Source: Arcobacter siniprincipis | GTDB taxonomy: Bacteria > Campylobacterota > Campylobacteria > Campylobacterales > Arcobacteraceae | Length of the DNA: 64,000 bases | Assembly: GCF_048571125.1 (NCBI RefSeq) | Contig: NZ_CP182343.1 | Coordinates: 682,001-746,000, forward strand | Direction of reading: 5' to 3' | Shown: positions 1-7,962 of the stretch, piece after piece | Layout of the letters: every line of letters starts with the position of its first letter | Numbering within the stretch: the first letter of the stretch is position 1 | Made by a program: the position numbers and the translations under genes | The notes under the pieces: model-generated | What the model saw: the letters and a program-made list of their open reading frames with translations, nothing else | Told to the model about the DNA's origin: nothing | The model's database searches: none

Positions 1-344
1 TCAAGTGAAGTTATTATAAGATATTGAATCTCTTTTTCATTTTTTGTATTTTTGTATTTATTATATATCTTGTAAGCAATTAAATAAGCATCATTAACTC
101 TATTTCTTAATTTCTCTTTTGTTTTTATTTTAATATTTTTTTCATTATATGATATATAGTCATACATCTTATTTACTTCACGCTTTATTTCATTTTTCTT
201 TTGATTAATAAAATCACTTCTAATTTGTTCACTTTCTTTTAAGAAATTTTTGTATTCAAAAAATGTACTAATTGAAAATGCAAGAAATGTAGATATTATA
301 GCTGTGTAAAAAATGGCTTTTAAGATTAAGTTAGATAATTTCAT
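1..344 (-). CDS. Cache-domain sensor protein, N-terminal part only
   Basis: A reading frame opens at the ATG at 344 (minus) and runs off the window edge, giving 114 residues without a stop. The N-terminus is basic followed by one hydrophobic segment (about residues 5-27), then a charged helix with the pattern typical of cache sensor domains in Campylobacterota: VNKMYDYISYNEK near residues 57-69 and LRNRVNDAYLIAYKIYN near 80-96. Such proteins detect small molecules in the periplasm and end in a GGDEF, histidine kinase or chemoreceptor output. The output domain lies outside the window, so the type of signalling cannot be told. The upstream Shine-Dalgarno site is weak. Confidence 0.7.
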   Translation of the reverse strand, partial: MKLSNLILKAIFYTAIISTFLAFSISTFFEYKNFLKESEQIRSDFINQKKNEIKREVNKMYDYISYNEKNIKIKTKEKLRNRVNDAYLIAYKIYNKYKNTKNEKEIQYLIITSL

Positions 345-552
345 TTCAAGACTTTTATAATTTTATATATTATATTATAAAATAGGTATTAAAGGTATAA
401 AAATAGTAATTTGACATGTGAATAAATAAAATTTTATAGCATATTTTCTCTTTTATTATAAGCTTAGATAATAATATTATTTATAATAAATTAATATTTA
501 AGTTGTATACTTACAAAAAAATAATAAGTTTAAATTATTAAAGAATCAAGAA
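345..552. other. AT-rich divergent intergenic region before the cyd operon
   Basis: About 208 bases lie between the divergent sensor gene and DUF4492. A TTGACA at 411-416 is followed 18 bases later by TATAGC (435-440), a weak candidate promoter for the cyd operon. No conserved operator was recognised. Confidence 0.3.
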
Positions 553-762
553 ATGTACAATTATTTAAGAATCTTCAAATTTTATATTGATGGCTTTAAA
601 AGTCTAACTATAGGTAAAACTTTATGGAAAATCATAATTATAAAATTAATTGTAATTATAACTCTTCTAAATTTTTATATTTATGACAAATCATTAAATA
701 GTGAATATAAAACCACTAAAGAAAAAATAAATTTTGTATATAAAAATATCACAAAGGACTAA
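553..762 (+). CDS. DUF4492 family small membrane protein
   Basis: A 69-residue protein with one clear membrane segment (about residues 26-43) flanked by basic residues. It matches the DUF4492 pattern (N-terminal YIDGFKSLTIGKTLWKII), a family found in Campylobacterota and Bacteroidetes directly upstream of cydA. Its stop is two bases before the cydA start, so the two are translationally linked. The function is not established; the context suggests a role in assembly or stability of the cytochrome bd oxidase. The start has only a weak Shine-Dalgarno site. Confidence 0.85.
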   Translation: MYNYLRIFKFYIDGFKSLTIGKTLWKIIIIKLIVIITLLNFYIYDKSLNSEYKTTKEKINFVYKNITKD

Positions 763-764
763 AT

Positions 765-2291
765 ATGGAAGCACATTTAGTAGATTGGTCTAGGGCTCAA
801 TTTGCATTAACCGCTATTTATCATTGGCTTTTTGTTCCATTAACTTTAGGATTAGGATTTATCATAGCTTTTATGGAAACTATTTATGTAAAAACTGGCG
901 ATGAATTTTGGAAAAAAACAACAAAATTCTGGATGGGATTATTTGCTATAAACTTTGCTATAGGGGTTGCAACTGGTCTTATTATGGAGTTTGAATTTGG
1001 AACTAATTGGGCAAATTATTCGTGGTTTGTTGGAGATATTTTTGGCGCTCCTTTAGCAATAGAAGGACTTTTGGCATTTTTTATGGAGTCAACTTTTTTT
1101 GCTGTTATGTTTTTTGGTTGGGATAAGGTAAGTAAAAAATTTCATCTTCTTTCAACTTGGCTTGTAGCCATTGGTTCAAATTTAAGTGCTTTGTGGATTT
1201 TAGTAGCAAATGGTTGGATGCAATATCCAGTTGGAGAGAAATTCAATCCAGATACAGTTAGAAATGAGATGAATAATTTTTGGGATGTTATTTTATCTCC
1301 AGTTGCTGTAACAAAATTCTTGCACACAATTTCAAGTGGTTATATTATGGCTTCTTTATTTGTAGTAGGAGTTTCTGCTTGGTTTTTATTAAAAAAAAGA
1401 GAAACCAAATTTGCAAAAAAATCAATGATAGTTGGTGCTACTTTTGGACTAATCACTTCAATATTTATTTTATTAACAGGAGATGAATCTGCCCATCAGG
1501 TTGCACTGAAACAACCTGTAAAACTAGCTGCCATGGAAGGTTTATATGAAGGTAAAGAGAAAGCTGGAATAACTGGTATTGGTATTTTAAATCCTAATAA
1601 GAATTTAACTAATGATGAAGAGAGTTATTTATTTGAAATCAATGCACCTTATGCCCTTTCTTTTTTGGCATTTCATGACATAAATTCTTTTGTTCCTGGT
1701 TTAAAAGATTTGGTTTATGGAAATGAAAAGTACGGTATTGAATCTGTTGAATCAAAAATGATAAAAGGGAAAATTGCAATTGATGCACTAAAAGAATATA
1801 AAGACGCAAAAAAGAATGATGATTTAGTAAGTCAATTAATAAGTAGATCTATTTTAGAAAAAAATATGAAATATTTTGGATATGGGCATTTGAAAAAACC
1901 AGAAGATGTTGTTCCTCCTGTTGCCCTTACTTTTTACTCTTTTCATACAATGGTAGCACTTGGAACATGGTTTTTTCTTCTTTTTGTTTTAATCTTATTT
2001 TTTAGTATAAAAAAAGATATCTTGAAATATAAAACTCTTTTAATAGCTTCCATAGTATCTATTCCTTTAGGATATATTGCAAGTGAAGCTGGCTGGATAG
2101 TAGCAGAAGTTGGAAGACAACCTTGGGCTATACAAGATTTGATGCCAGTTGGGATTGCAGTTACTGATATCTCATCTTCAAGTGTACAAGTAAGCTTTTT
2201 CTTGTTTGCAGTTTTGTTTACACTGCTTCTTATAGCTGAGATAAAAATAATGCTTAAACAAATATCTCTTGGTTTTGAAGGAGGACATTAA
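765..2291 (+). CDS. cydA: Cytochrome bd-type quinol oxidase subunit I
   Basis: Subunit I of the bd-type quinol oxidase of the inner membrane, which oxidises quinol and reduces oxygen to water without pumping protons. The 508-residue length fits the family. Visible landmarks are the N-terminal haem ligand His20 (in IYHWLF), His187 (LHTISSGY), the quinone-loop motif KQPVKLAAMEG near 248-258 preceded by GDESAHQ, and the invariant GRQPW near 449-453. In Campylobacter the equivalent enzyme is the cyanide-insensitive oxidase CioAB, so the haem set (bd or b-only) cannot be read from sequence. The gene is second in an operon with DUF4492, cydB and a tiny membrane protein. Confidence 0.97.
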   Translation: MEAHLVDWSRAQFALTAIYHWLFVPLTLGLGFIIAFMETIYVKTGDEFWKKTTKFWMGLFAINFAIGVATGLIMEFEFGTNWANYSWFVGDIFGAPLAIEGLLAFFMESTFFAVMFFGWDKVSKKFHLLSTWLVAIGSNLSALWILVANGWMQYPVGEKFNPDTVRNEMNNFWDVILSPVAVTKFLHTISSGYIMASLFVVGVSAWFLLKKRETKFAKKSMIVGATFGLITSIFILLTGDESAHQVALKQPVKLAAMEGLYEGKEKAGITGIGILNPNKNLTNDEESYLFEINAPYALSFLAFHDINSFVPGLKDLVYGNEKYGIESVESKMIKGKIAIDALKEYKDAKKNDDLVSQLISRSILEKNMKYFGYGHLKKPEDVVPPVALTFYSFHTMVALGTWFFLLFVLILFFSIKKDILKYKTLLIASIVSIPLGYIASEAGWIVAEVGRQPWAIQDLMPVGIAVTDISSSSVQVSFFLFAVLFTLLLIAEIKIMLKQISLGFEGGH

Positions 2292-2292
2292 T

Positions 2293-3426
2293 ATGTTTGA
2301 AAATCTTACTTTACTTCAATTACAACAGTATTGGTGGATAATAATTTCACTTTTAGGTGGATTATTTGCATTTATTATGTTTGTTCAAGGTGGACAAACC
2401 CTATTGGGAAGATTATCAAAAGGCGATGAAACTTTAAAAACTATGCTTATAAATTCACTTGGTAGAAAATGGGAACTAGGTTTTACTACACTTGTTTTAT
2501 TTGGAGGTGCTTTATTCGCAGCTTTTCCTTTATTTTATTCTACAAGTTTTGGTGGAGCTTATTGGGTTTGGATGGCAATTTTATTTTGTTTTATTATTCA
2601 AGCGGTAAGTTATGAATTTAGAAAAAAAGCTAATAATTTTTTAGGCCAAAAAGTTTATGAGTTGTTCCTTTTTATAAATGGAAGTGTAGGTGTGATTTTA
2701 TTAGGAATTGCAATAGCTACTTTTTTTTCTGGTTCAAGCTTTAGTGTGGATACAAATAATTTCTCACATTGGCATGGCTCATATAGAGGATTAGAAGCTG
2801 CAAGTAATATATTTAATCTATCTTTAGGTTTTGCACTATTTTTTCTAGTGAGAATTTCAGGAGCCTTATATTTTATAAATAATATTGATAATGAAACGAT
2901 AAAGCAAAGAGCAATAAGAAGTATAAAAATTGATATGCTTATTTTTTTATTTTTCTTTTTGATTTTCTTATATTTACTTTTGAGTAAAAGTGGTTTTGCT
3001 TATGATATTAATGGATTGGTATATTATCAAGAATATAAATATTTATATAACTTTTTAGAGATGCCAATAGTCTTAGGAATGTTTTTAATTGGTTTGTTGA
3101 TGGTTATAATTGCAGTTTTTATGACCATTCATTTTAACAAAACTTGTTGTATTAAAACAGCTGGTGTTGGTATTGTATTAACTGTAATGGCTTTGTTTTT
3201 AAATGTTGGATTAAATGGAACTTCATATTATCCTTCTCTTTATGATATGCAAAGTTCATTGACTATTCAAAATAGTTCAGGGAGTCATTATACTTTGACT
3301 ACTATGTCTTATGTTTCATTAATTGTTCCTTTTGTTTTGGCATATATAACTTATGCTTGGTATCAAATGGATAAAGTGAAAATAACTAAAGAAGAGATGG
3401 AAGATTCTCATACTCATAAATATTAG
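2293..3426 (+). CDS. cydB: Cytochrome bd-type quinol oxidase subunit II
   Basis: Subunit II of the bd oxidase, 377 residues and strongly hydrophobic with about eight to nine membrane segments. It carries the family's N-terminal pattern (YWWIIISLLGGLFAFIMF, then QGGQTLL) that packs against CydA. I chose the ATG at 2293, one base after the cydA stop, because GAAGGAGG (2278-2285) sits at the right distance; a longer frame from 2269 would overlap cydA. The C-terminus is charged and contains HTHKY. A 31-codon gene follows after 8 bases. Confidence 0.96.
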   Translation: MFENLTLLQLQQYWWIIISLLGGLFAFIMFVQGGQTLLGRLSKGDETLKTMLINSLGRKWELGFTTLVLFGGALFAAFPLFYSTSFGGAYWVWMAILFCFIIQAVSYEFRKKANNFLGQKVYELFLFINGSVGVILLGIAIATFFSGSSFSVDTNNFSHWHGSYRGLEAASNIFNLSLGFALFFLVRISGALYFINNIDNETIKQRAIRSIKIDMLIFLFFFLIFLYLLLSKSGFAYDINGLVYYQEYKYLYNFLEMPIVLGMFLIGLLMVIIAVFMTIHFNKTCCIKTAGVGIVLTVMALFLNVGLNGTSYYPSLYDMQSSLTIQNSSGSHYTLTTMSYVSLIVPFVLAYITYAWYQMDKVKITKEEMEDSHTHKY

Positions 3427-3434
3427 GAGTTAAA

Positions 3435-3530
3435 ATGGAGTATTTAAGTTCAATTGTTTGGCTTGTTTCCTGGCCTCTGGTGATTTATATTTCTTTTAAA
3501 TTGATAGAACATAATATAAATAAAATATAG
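3435..3530 (+). CDS. CydX-like single-pass small membrane protein
   Basis: A 31-residue gene starts 8 bases after the cydB stop with a good Shine-Dalgarno site (AGGAG at 3426-3430, overlapping the cydB stop). The product has one membrane segment rich in Trp (IVWLVSWPLVIYISF) followed by KLIEHNI. In enterobacteria the small third subunit CydX of cytochrome bd has the same size class, one membrane helix and a Leu-Glu-His-Val motif after it, so a similar accessory role is likely. This is inferred from position and general shape; the sequence is too short for reliable homology. Confidence 0.6.
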   Translation: MEYLSSIVWLVSWPLVIYISFKLIEHNINKI

Positions 3531-3566
3531 ATTTAATACAAAATAATATATAAAAAGGACAATAAA

Positions 3567-4022
3567 ATGATTACATTCCCTCTAAAAACAAATAAAGAAA
3601 ATGCAGCGGTATCACCACTGTTTGGTAAAGCAAAATATTTTGCTTTTTATGATGGTGAAAATTTAAGTGTTGAAGAAAATCCATATGGAAAAGGTTCAAA
3701 ACTTATTAATTGGTTCAATGAAAAAGGCGTAGATACAATAGTAATAAAAGAGATGGGTTCTAAACCTTTTGAAGCTATTTCTAAAACGGCTATAAAAGTA
3801 TTGTATGCAGGTAATGATAGAGTTACTACAAATGAAGTATTAGAAAACTATACAACTAATAGTTTAAAAGAGTTATCAATAGATGAACTTCAAAAAATAG
3901 TTAAAGAGCACAAAGGAGATAAAAGTTCTTCTTGTCATTCACATTCACATGAAGGTGAAACTAAAAAGAGTTGTCATAAGAAAATGGTAGCGCAAAATCC
4001 ATATGTTTTTTTAAATAAATAG
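3567..4022 (+). CDS. NifX/NifB-type iron-molybdenum cofactor domain protein
   Basis: A 151-residue cytoplasmic protein. Residues 1-105 match the dinitrogenase iron-molybdenum cofactor biosynthesis fold (PF02579): start MITFPLKTNKENAAVSPLFG, later KGVDTIVIKEMGSKPFE. The family binds metal clusters. The tail has a Cys/His cluster (SCHSHSHEGETKKSCHKK) suited to metal binding. There is no nif gene nearby, so the protein is more likely a metal or Fe-S handling factor than a nitrogenase gene. It lies 36 bases after the CydX-like gene and may belong to the cyd operon. A perfect hairpin at its stop codon ends the unit. Confidence 0.8.
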   Translation: MITFPLKTNKENAAVSPLFGKAKYFAFYDGENLSVEENPYGKGSKLINWFNEKGVDTIVIKEMGSKPFEAISKTAIKVLYAGNDRVTTNEVLENYTTNSLKELSIDELQKIVKEHKGDKSSSCHSHSHEGETKKSCHKKMVAQNPYVFLNK

Positions 4023-4052
4023 TACAAAGCTAGAAGCTTTGTACTAAATTTT
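4021..4052. terminator. Bidirectional intrinsic terminator
   Basis: A perfect 11-bp stem (AGTACAAAGCT / AGCTTTGTACT) with a 3-base loop at 4021-4045 is followed by AAATTTTT. It lies between the convergent NifX-like gene and the fumarase gene and can serve both. Confidence 0.85.
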
Positions 4053-5542
4053 TAAATAGTTCTCCACTTAGCAGGACCAGTAGTGTGAATAGAAACACCC
4101 TCAGTATCAACAGCTACAGTAACAGGCATGTCTTTAACTTCAAACTCATATATAGCTTCCATACCAAGTTCTTCAAAGGCTAATACTTTTGCTGATTTAA
4201 TTGATTGTGAAATCAAATAAGCAGCTCCACCAGTAGCTATTAAATACATTGATTTATACTCTTTGATTAAATCAATTGTTGGTTGTTTTCTCTCAGCTTT
4301 TCCAATCATTCCCATGATTCCTATTTCCATCATATCTTTTGTAAATTTATCCATTCTTGTTGAAGTTGTTGGTCCCGCAGGTCCTACTGCTTCATCTCTT
4401 ACAGGATCAACTGGTCCAACGTAATAAATAAATCTATCTTCTAATTTAACTCCATTAGGAAGATCTTTACCTGCATTTTTATATTCAACTATTTTTTTAT
4501 GTGCTGCATCTCTAGCTGTTAAGATTTTTCCAGATAATAAAAGTGTATCTCCTGATTTAAATTGAGATAAATTCTCTTTTGTTAAATCTTCTATATTTAC
4601 TCTTTTAATTGTATCCATTGGTAATTCAATATCTGGCCATAAATCTAAATCTGGTTTATTAAATACAGCTGGTCCATCACCTTTTAGTTTAAAGTGAATA
4701 TGTCTTGTTGCTGCACAGTTTGGAATCATAGCAACAGGAAGTGATGCTGCATGACATGGATAATCTAATATCTTAACATCAAGTACAGTTGTAACTCCAC
4801 CAAGACCTTGAGCTCCAATTCCTACTTTATTAATATCTTCATATAATTTAAGTCTTAATTCTTCTAGTGCATTTTGAGGACCTCTTGCTTTAAGTTCATG
4901 AATATCAACATGACTCATTAAAGACTCTTTTGCTAAAAGCATAGCTTTCTCAGGATTTCCACCAATTCCAATTCCTAATATTCCAGGAGGACACCATCCA
5001 GCTCCCATATTTCTAACATTTTCCATAACCCAATCATAAATACTATCACTTGGATTTAATACAGCAAATTTAGATTTATTTTCACTTCCTCCACCTTTTG
5101 CTGCAACTGTAATATCTATCTCATCTGAATTATCTACACTTACATGAATAACTGCTGGTGTATTATTTTTTGTATTTACTCTTTTTCCAGCAGGATCAGA
5201 AACTACTGAGTATCTTAAAGTGTTATCAGGATCTGTATACCCTTTTGCAACACCTTCATTTAATAAATCAACTAACTCTTTTTTAATATCTAAAGGAGCA
5301 TTTAATCCAACCTTTACAAAGATATTAACACTTCCTGTATCTTGACATAAAGGTCTATGACCCATTGCACACATTTTTGAATTAATTAATATTTGTCCAA
5401 TTGCATTTTTTGCAGCTTCACCTTTTTCTACATTATAAGCTTCTACCATCCCTTTTACAAAATCTTCTGGATGATAAAATGATATGTATTGACATGCGTC
5501 TGCTATACTCTCGATTATATCTTGTTCGGTTATTTTTTTCAT
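4052..5542 (-). CDS. fumA: Fumarate hydratase, class I (iron-sulfur)
   Basis: Interconverts fumarate and malate in the TCA cycle. This is the oxygen-sensitive [4Fe-4S] type, with alpha and beta domains in one 496-residue chain, a little shorter than enterobacterial FumA (about 548). Cluster cysteines are visible at Cys66 (RPLCQDTGS), near 184 (GAGWCPPGILGIG) and in the PNCAATRHIHF segment; the beta domain contains GPAGPTTSTRMD. L-tartrate dehydratase is related, but the single-chain form favours fumarase. It is a single-gene unit with its own upstream region and the shared terminator. Confidence 0.93.
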   Translation of the reverse strand: MKKITEQDIIESIADACQYISFYHPEDFVKGMVEAYNVEKGEAAKNAIGQILINSKMCAMGHRPLCQDTGSVNIFVKVGLNAPLDIKKELVDLLNEGVAKGYTDPDNTLRYSVVSDPAGKRVNTKNNTPAVIHVSVDNSDEIDITVAAKGGGSENKSKFAVLNPSDSIYDWVMENVRNMGAGWCPPGILGIGIGGNPEKAMLLAKESLMSHVDIHELKARGPQNALEELRLKLYEDINKVGIGAQGLGGVTTVLDVKILDYPCHAASLPVAMIPNCAATRHIHFKLKGDGPAVFNKPDLDLWPDIELPMDTIKRVNIEDLTKENLSQFKSGDTLLLSGKILTARDAAHKKIVEYKNAGKDLPNGVKLEDRFIYYVGPVDPVRDEAVGPAGPTTSTRMDKFTKDMMEIGIMGMIGKAERKQPTIDLIKEYKSMYLIATGGAAYLISQSIKSAKVLAFEELGMEAIYEFEVKDMPVTVAVDTEGVSIHTTGPAKWRTI

Positions 5543-5649
5543 AATTTAGATACCTTTATAATTAAATTATCTAAGTATAACTAATAAATGTTTATGAAGT
5601 TTAGTTTTTTATAATATAAAATCATATGAAATTTATGTGAATATTTTAG

Positions 5650-5674
5650 TAACACATATTAACTTTGAGTTAAC
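5650..5674 (+). promoter_or_regulatory. TAAC direct repeats, possible response-regulator operator
   Basis: Three TAAC blocks start at 5650, 5660 and 5671, that is about one helical turn apart; the last two form a palindrome TTAACTTTGAGTTAA (5659-5673). Direct repeats at 10-11 bp are the binding pattern of OmpR/PhoB-family regulators, and one is encoded two genes downstream (6041). Autoregulation is an inference. Confidence 0.5.
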
Positions 5675-5738
5675 ATTTTATTTAGAAATGGTTATATGTC
5701 TCTGTCACAATTACTAAAAGATAATGAAGGAGGAATAG

Positions 5739-6029
5739 ATGAAAAAAGTTCTTATAACGGTATTGTTATTAAGTAGTTTAGTCTCAACATTTCTATTTGC
5801 AGTAGATTTGAAAAAAAGTAATAGTGAATTTAAAAATAATCCAAAAGTAAAAATAAACTCTTATACTAAAGTGTTTAAAGATGGAAAGTTTGATAAAGAA
5901 AAATATATGGATATCTCTTTGAATAACAATAAAAATATGGTAGAATACGAAGCTTCTTTAACAAAAAAGATTTATAATATTTTAACAGATAAACAAAAAA
6001 AACAACTAAAAAAAATGCTTGACTCATAA
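5739..6029 (+). CDS. Small secreted protein ahead of the two-component system
   Basis: A 96-residue protein with a signal peptide (MKKVLITVLLLSSLVSTFLF, cleavage near Ala21-Val22) and a charged, helical mature part ending in LTDKQKKQLKKMLDS. That ending resembles the LTxxQ helices of CpxP/Spy-type periplasmic stress proteins, which modulate neighbouring sensor kinases, but the match is short. It has a strong Shine-Dalgarno site (GAAGGAGG) and lies 11 bases ahead of the response regulator, so the three genes are probably one operon. Confidence 0.7.
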   Translation: MKKVLITVLLLSSLVSTFLFAVDLKKSNSEFKNNPKVKINSYTKVFKDGKFDKEKYMDISLNNNKNMVEYEASLTKKIYNILTDKQKKQLKKMLDS

Positions 6030-6040
6030 AGGTTTTTAAA

Positions 6041-6718
6041 ATGATAAATATAGCAATGGTGGAAGATGATGCTGAATTAGCAGAAGTTTTAACTGAATAC
6101 TTAAGTAAATTTAGTATAAAAGTAACAAATTACGAAGAGCCTTTTTTAGCCCTTAGTAGTTTAAAAATAAATAAATTTGATTTGATAATTTTAGACTTAA
6201 CACTTCCAGGTATGGATGGCTTAGATGTTTGCAAACAAATAATTACAAATCATGATATTCCAATTATTATCTCAAGTGCTAGAAGTGATATCACTGATAA
6301 GGTTACTGCTTTACAATTAGGAGCTGATGATTATTTACCAAAGCCATATGACCCAAGAGAGCTAGAAGTAAGAATTAAAACTATTTTACGAAGATATAAT
6401 ATTAGCTCTAAAATAGAAGAAAAGCCAAGAAAACCTTTCATTTTTGACGAAGAAAAAAAAGAGATAAGAAAAAATGGAAAGTTTATTAGGCTAACAGCTG
6501 CTGAATATGAAGTTTTATCTCTTTTGATAAAAAGAGAAGGATTTATTGTTTCAAGGGATGATATCTTTGAAAATAGTGATTTATTAAATAGTGATTATGA
6601 TAATATTGGTTCACTTGCAGTAATTATAAATAGAATTAGACATAAAATAGAATCCAATCCTAAAACACCCAATTTCTTACACACAATAAGAGGAATGGGA
6701 TACAAATTTTTACAATGA
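6041..6718 (+). CDS. OmpR/PhoB-family response regulator
   Basis: A 225-residue regulator: receiver domain at 1-115 with acidic pocket EDD (8-10), phosphoacceptor Asp52 (LIILDLTLPGMDG) and conserved Lys near 101 (LPKPYDPREL), then a winged-helix DNA-binding domain at about 125-225 ending in RGMGYKFLQ. It overlaps the following kinase gene by 4 bases (ATGA), a standard pairing. The closest well-known relatives are the ArsR acid-response regulator of Helicobacter pylori and RacR of Campylobacter. The signal is unknown here. Confidence 0.93.
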   Translation: MINIAMVEDDAELAEVLTEYLSKFSIKVTNYEEPFLALSSLKINKFDLIILDLTLPGMDGLDVCKQIITNHDIPIIISSARSDITDKVTALQLGADDYLPKPYDPRELEVRIKTILRRYNISSKIEEKPRKPFIFDEEKKEIRKNGKFIRLTAAEYEVLSLLIKREGFIVSRDDIFENSDLLNSDYDNIGSLAVIINRIRHKIESNPKTPNFLHTIRGMGYKFLQ

Positions 6719-7962
6719 AAAAAGAATCAATATTTTTTACTATAACAATTAGTTTTTTCATATCTATATTTTTAGTTATAGCTAGTTTCATTATACTTGT
6801 ACTTCATACTCAAGATGATAAAGAAAAGCATCTTTCTAAAAAATATTTACCAGTTGCAAAGATGGTATTAGAACAACAAAGAACAAATGGATTGACAAAG
6901 TTTTTTGTAGAGTCTTTATCAAATATGGATATGGAATTTATAAATGATATTGGAAAAATGAATGCAGTTTTATATAATCCCCAAACAAGAGTTGCCCTAG
7001 AGAGAAAATACAGAACAATTTTAGTTAGAGTTTTAGATTTACATGGTGATAGTTTTTTATTTATAAAAAGTGATGGTTTAGAAATAATGTTTAAAGACAG
7101 TGATTATAAACATGTGAATCCTTTAATCTCTTTAATAGTAGTTTTTACAGTATTGTTTATTACAATTATTCTATCTTTTATTACTACTTGGAAAAAACTA
7201 TATCCAATCAAACTTTTAAAGGATAAAGTTAAAACCCTTGGTGAAGAAGATTTTGATTTTGAATACCATACCAATGATTTAGATGAAGTTTCTCAATTAG
7301 CAATAGAGTTTAAAAATACAGCAAAGAAATTAAAAGACATAAAAGAATCAAGAAATGTCTTTATTAGAAATATAATGCATGAACTAAAAACTCCTATTAC
7401 TAAAGGTAAATTTTTAAGTGAGTTAGAAAATAGTGATGAAAATGCTGAAAAGATGAGAAGAGTATTTACAAGATTGGAATCGCTTATTAAAGAATTTACA
7501 CAAATTGAAGAACTAATTTCTTCTACAAAAAATATCGTAAAAAACAACTATTTTTTAGATGATATTATAGATAATGCTACAGATATGCTTATGCTAGAAG
7601 ATGATGTTATTATCTCAGAATATGAAAATAAAAAATTAAATGTTAATTTCAAACTTTTTTGTTTGGCAGTTAAAAATTTAATTGATAATGCAATAAAATA
7701 CTCAGATGATAAAAAAGTGACTGTAAAAACGAATGAGAAAGATGAAATAATATTTGAAAATAAAGGAAAAGGCCTGAAATATTCCCTTGATAAATATTTC
7801 GAACCATTTTTTGCAAATGAGAGCAAAAGTAAAAATAGTTTTGGACTTGGTTTATACATAGTAAACTCTATTCTTAAAGCAAATAATTGCATACTTAAAT
7901 ACGAATATAAAGATGGAATAAATATTTTTATAATAGCTAAAAGTGAACAAAAGGATAAATAA
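6715..7962 (+). CDS. ArsS-family sensor histidine kinase
   Basis: A 415-residue membrane kinase with membrane segments at about 7-29 and 135-157 enclosing a short periplasmic sensor, a HAMP-like linker, the H-box with His222 (NIMHELKTPI), and an ATPase domain with an N box (LIDNAIKYS) and G boxes (KGKGL, FGLGLYIV). The periplasmic part lacks the His-rich pattern expected if it sensed acid in the H. pylori way, so the signal is open. It partners with the regulator at 6041. Its stop codon overlaps the start proposed for the next gene. Confidence 0.92.
   Translation: MKKESIFFTITISFFISIFLVIASFIILVLHTQDDKEKHLSKKYLPVAKMVLEQQRTNGLTKFFVESLSNMDMEFINDIGKMNAVLYNPQTRVALERKYRTILVRVLDLHGDSFLFIKSDGLEIMFKDSDYKHVNPLISLIVVFTVLFITIILSFITTWKKLYPIKLLKDKVKTLGEEDFDFEYHTNDLDEVSQLAIEFKNTAKKLKDIKESRNVFIRNIMHELKTPITKGKFLSELENSDENAEKMRRVFTRLESLIKEFTQIEELISSTKNIVKNNYFLDDIIDNATDMLMLEDDVIISEYENKKLNVNFKLFCLAVKNLIDNAIKYSDDKKVTVKTNEKDEIIFENKGKGLKYSLDKYFEPFFANESKSKNSFGLGLYIVNSILKANNCILKYEYKDGINIFIIAKSEQKDK

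Noticed and set aside
3567..4022. Part of a nitrogen-fixation cluster
   Set aside because: No other nif gene in the window; the domain also occurs in proteins unrelated to nitrogenase.
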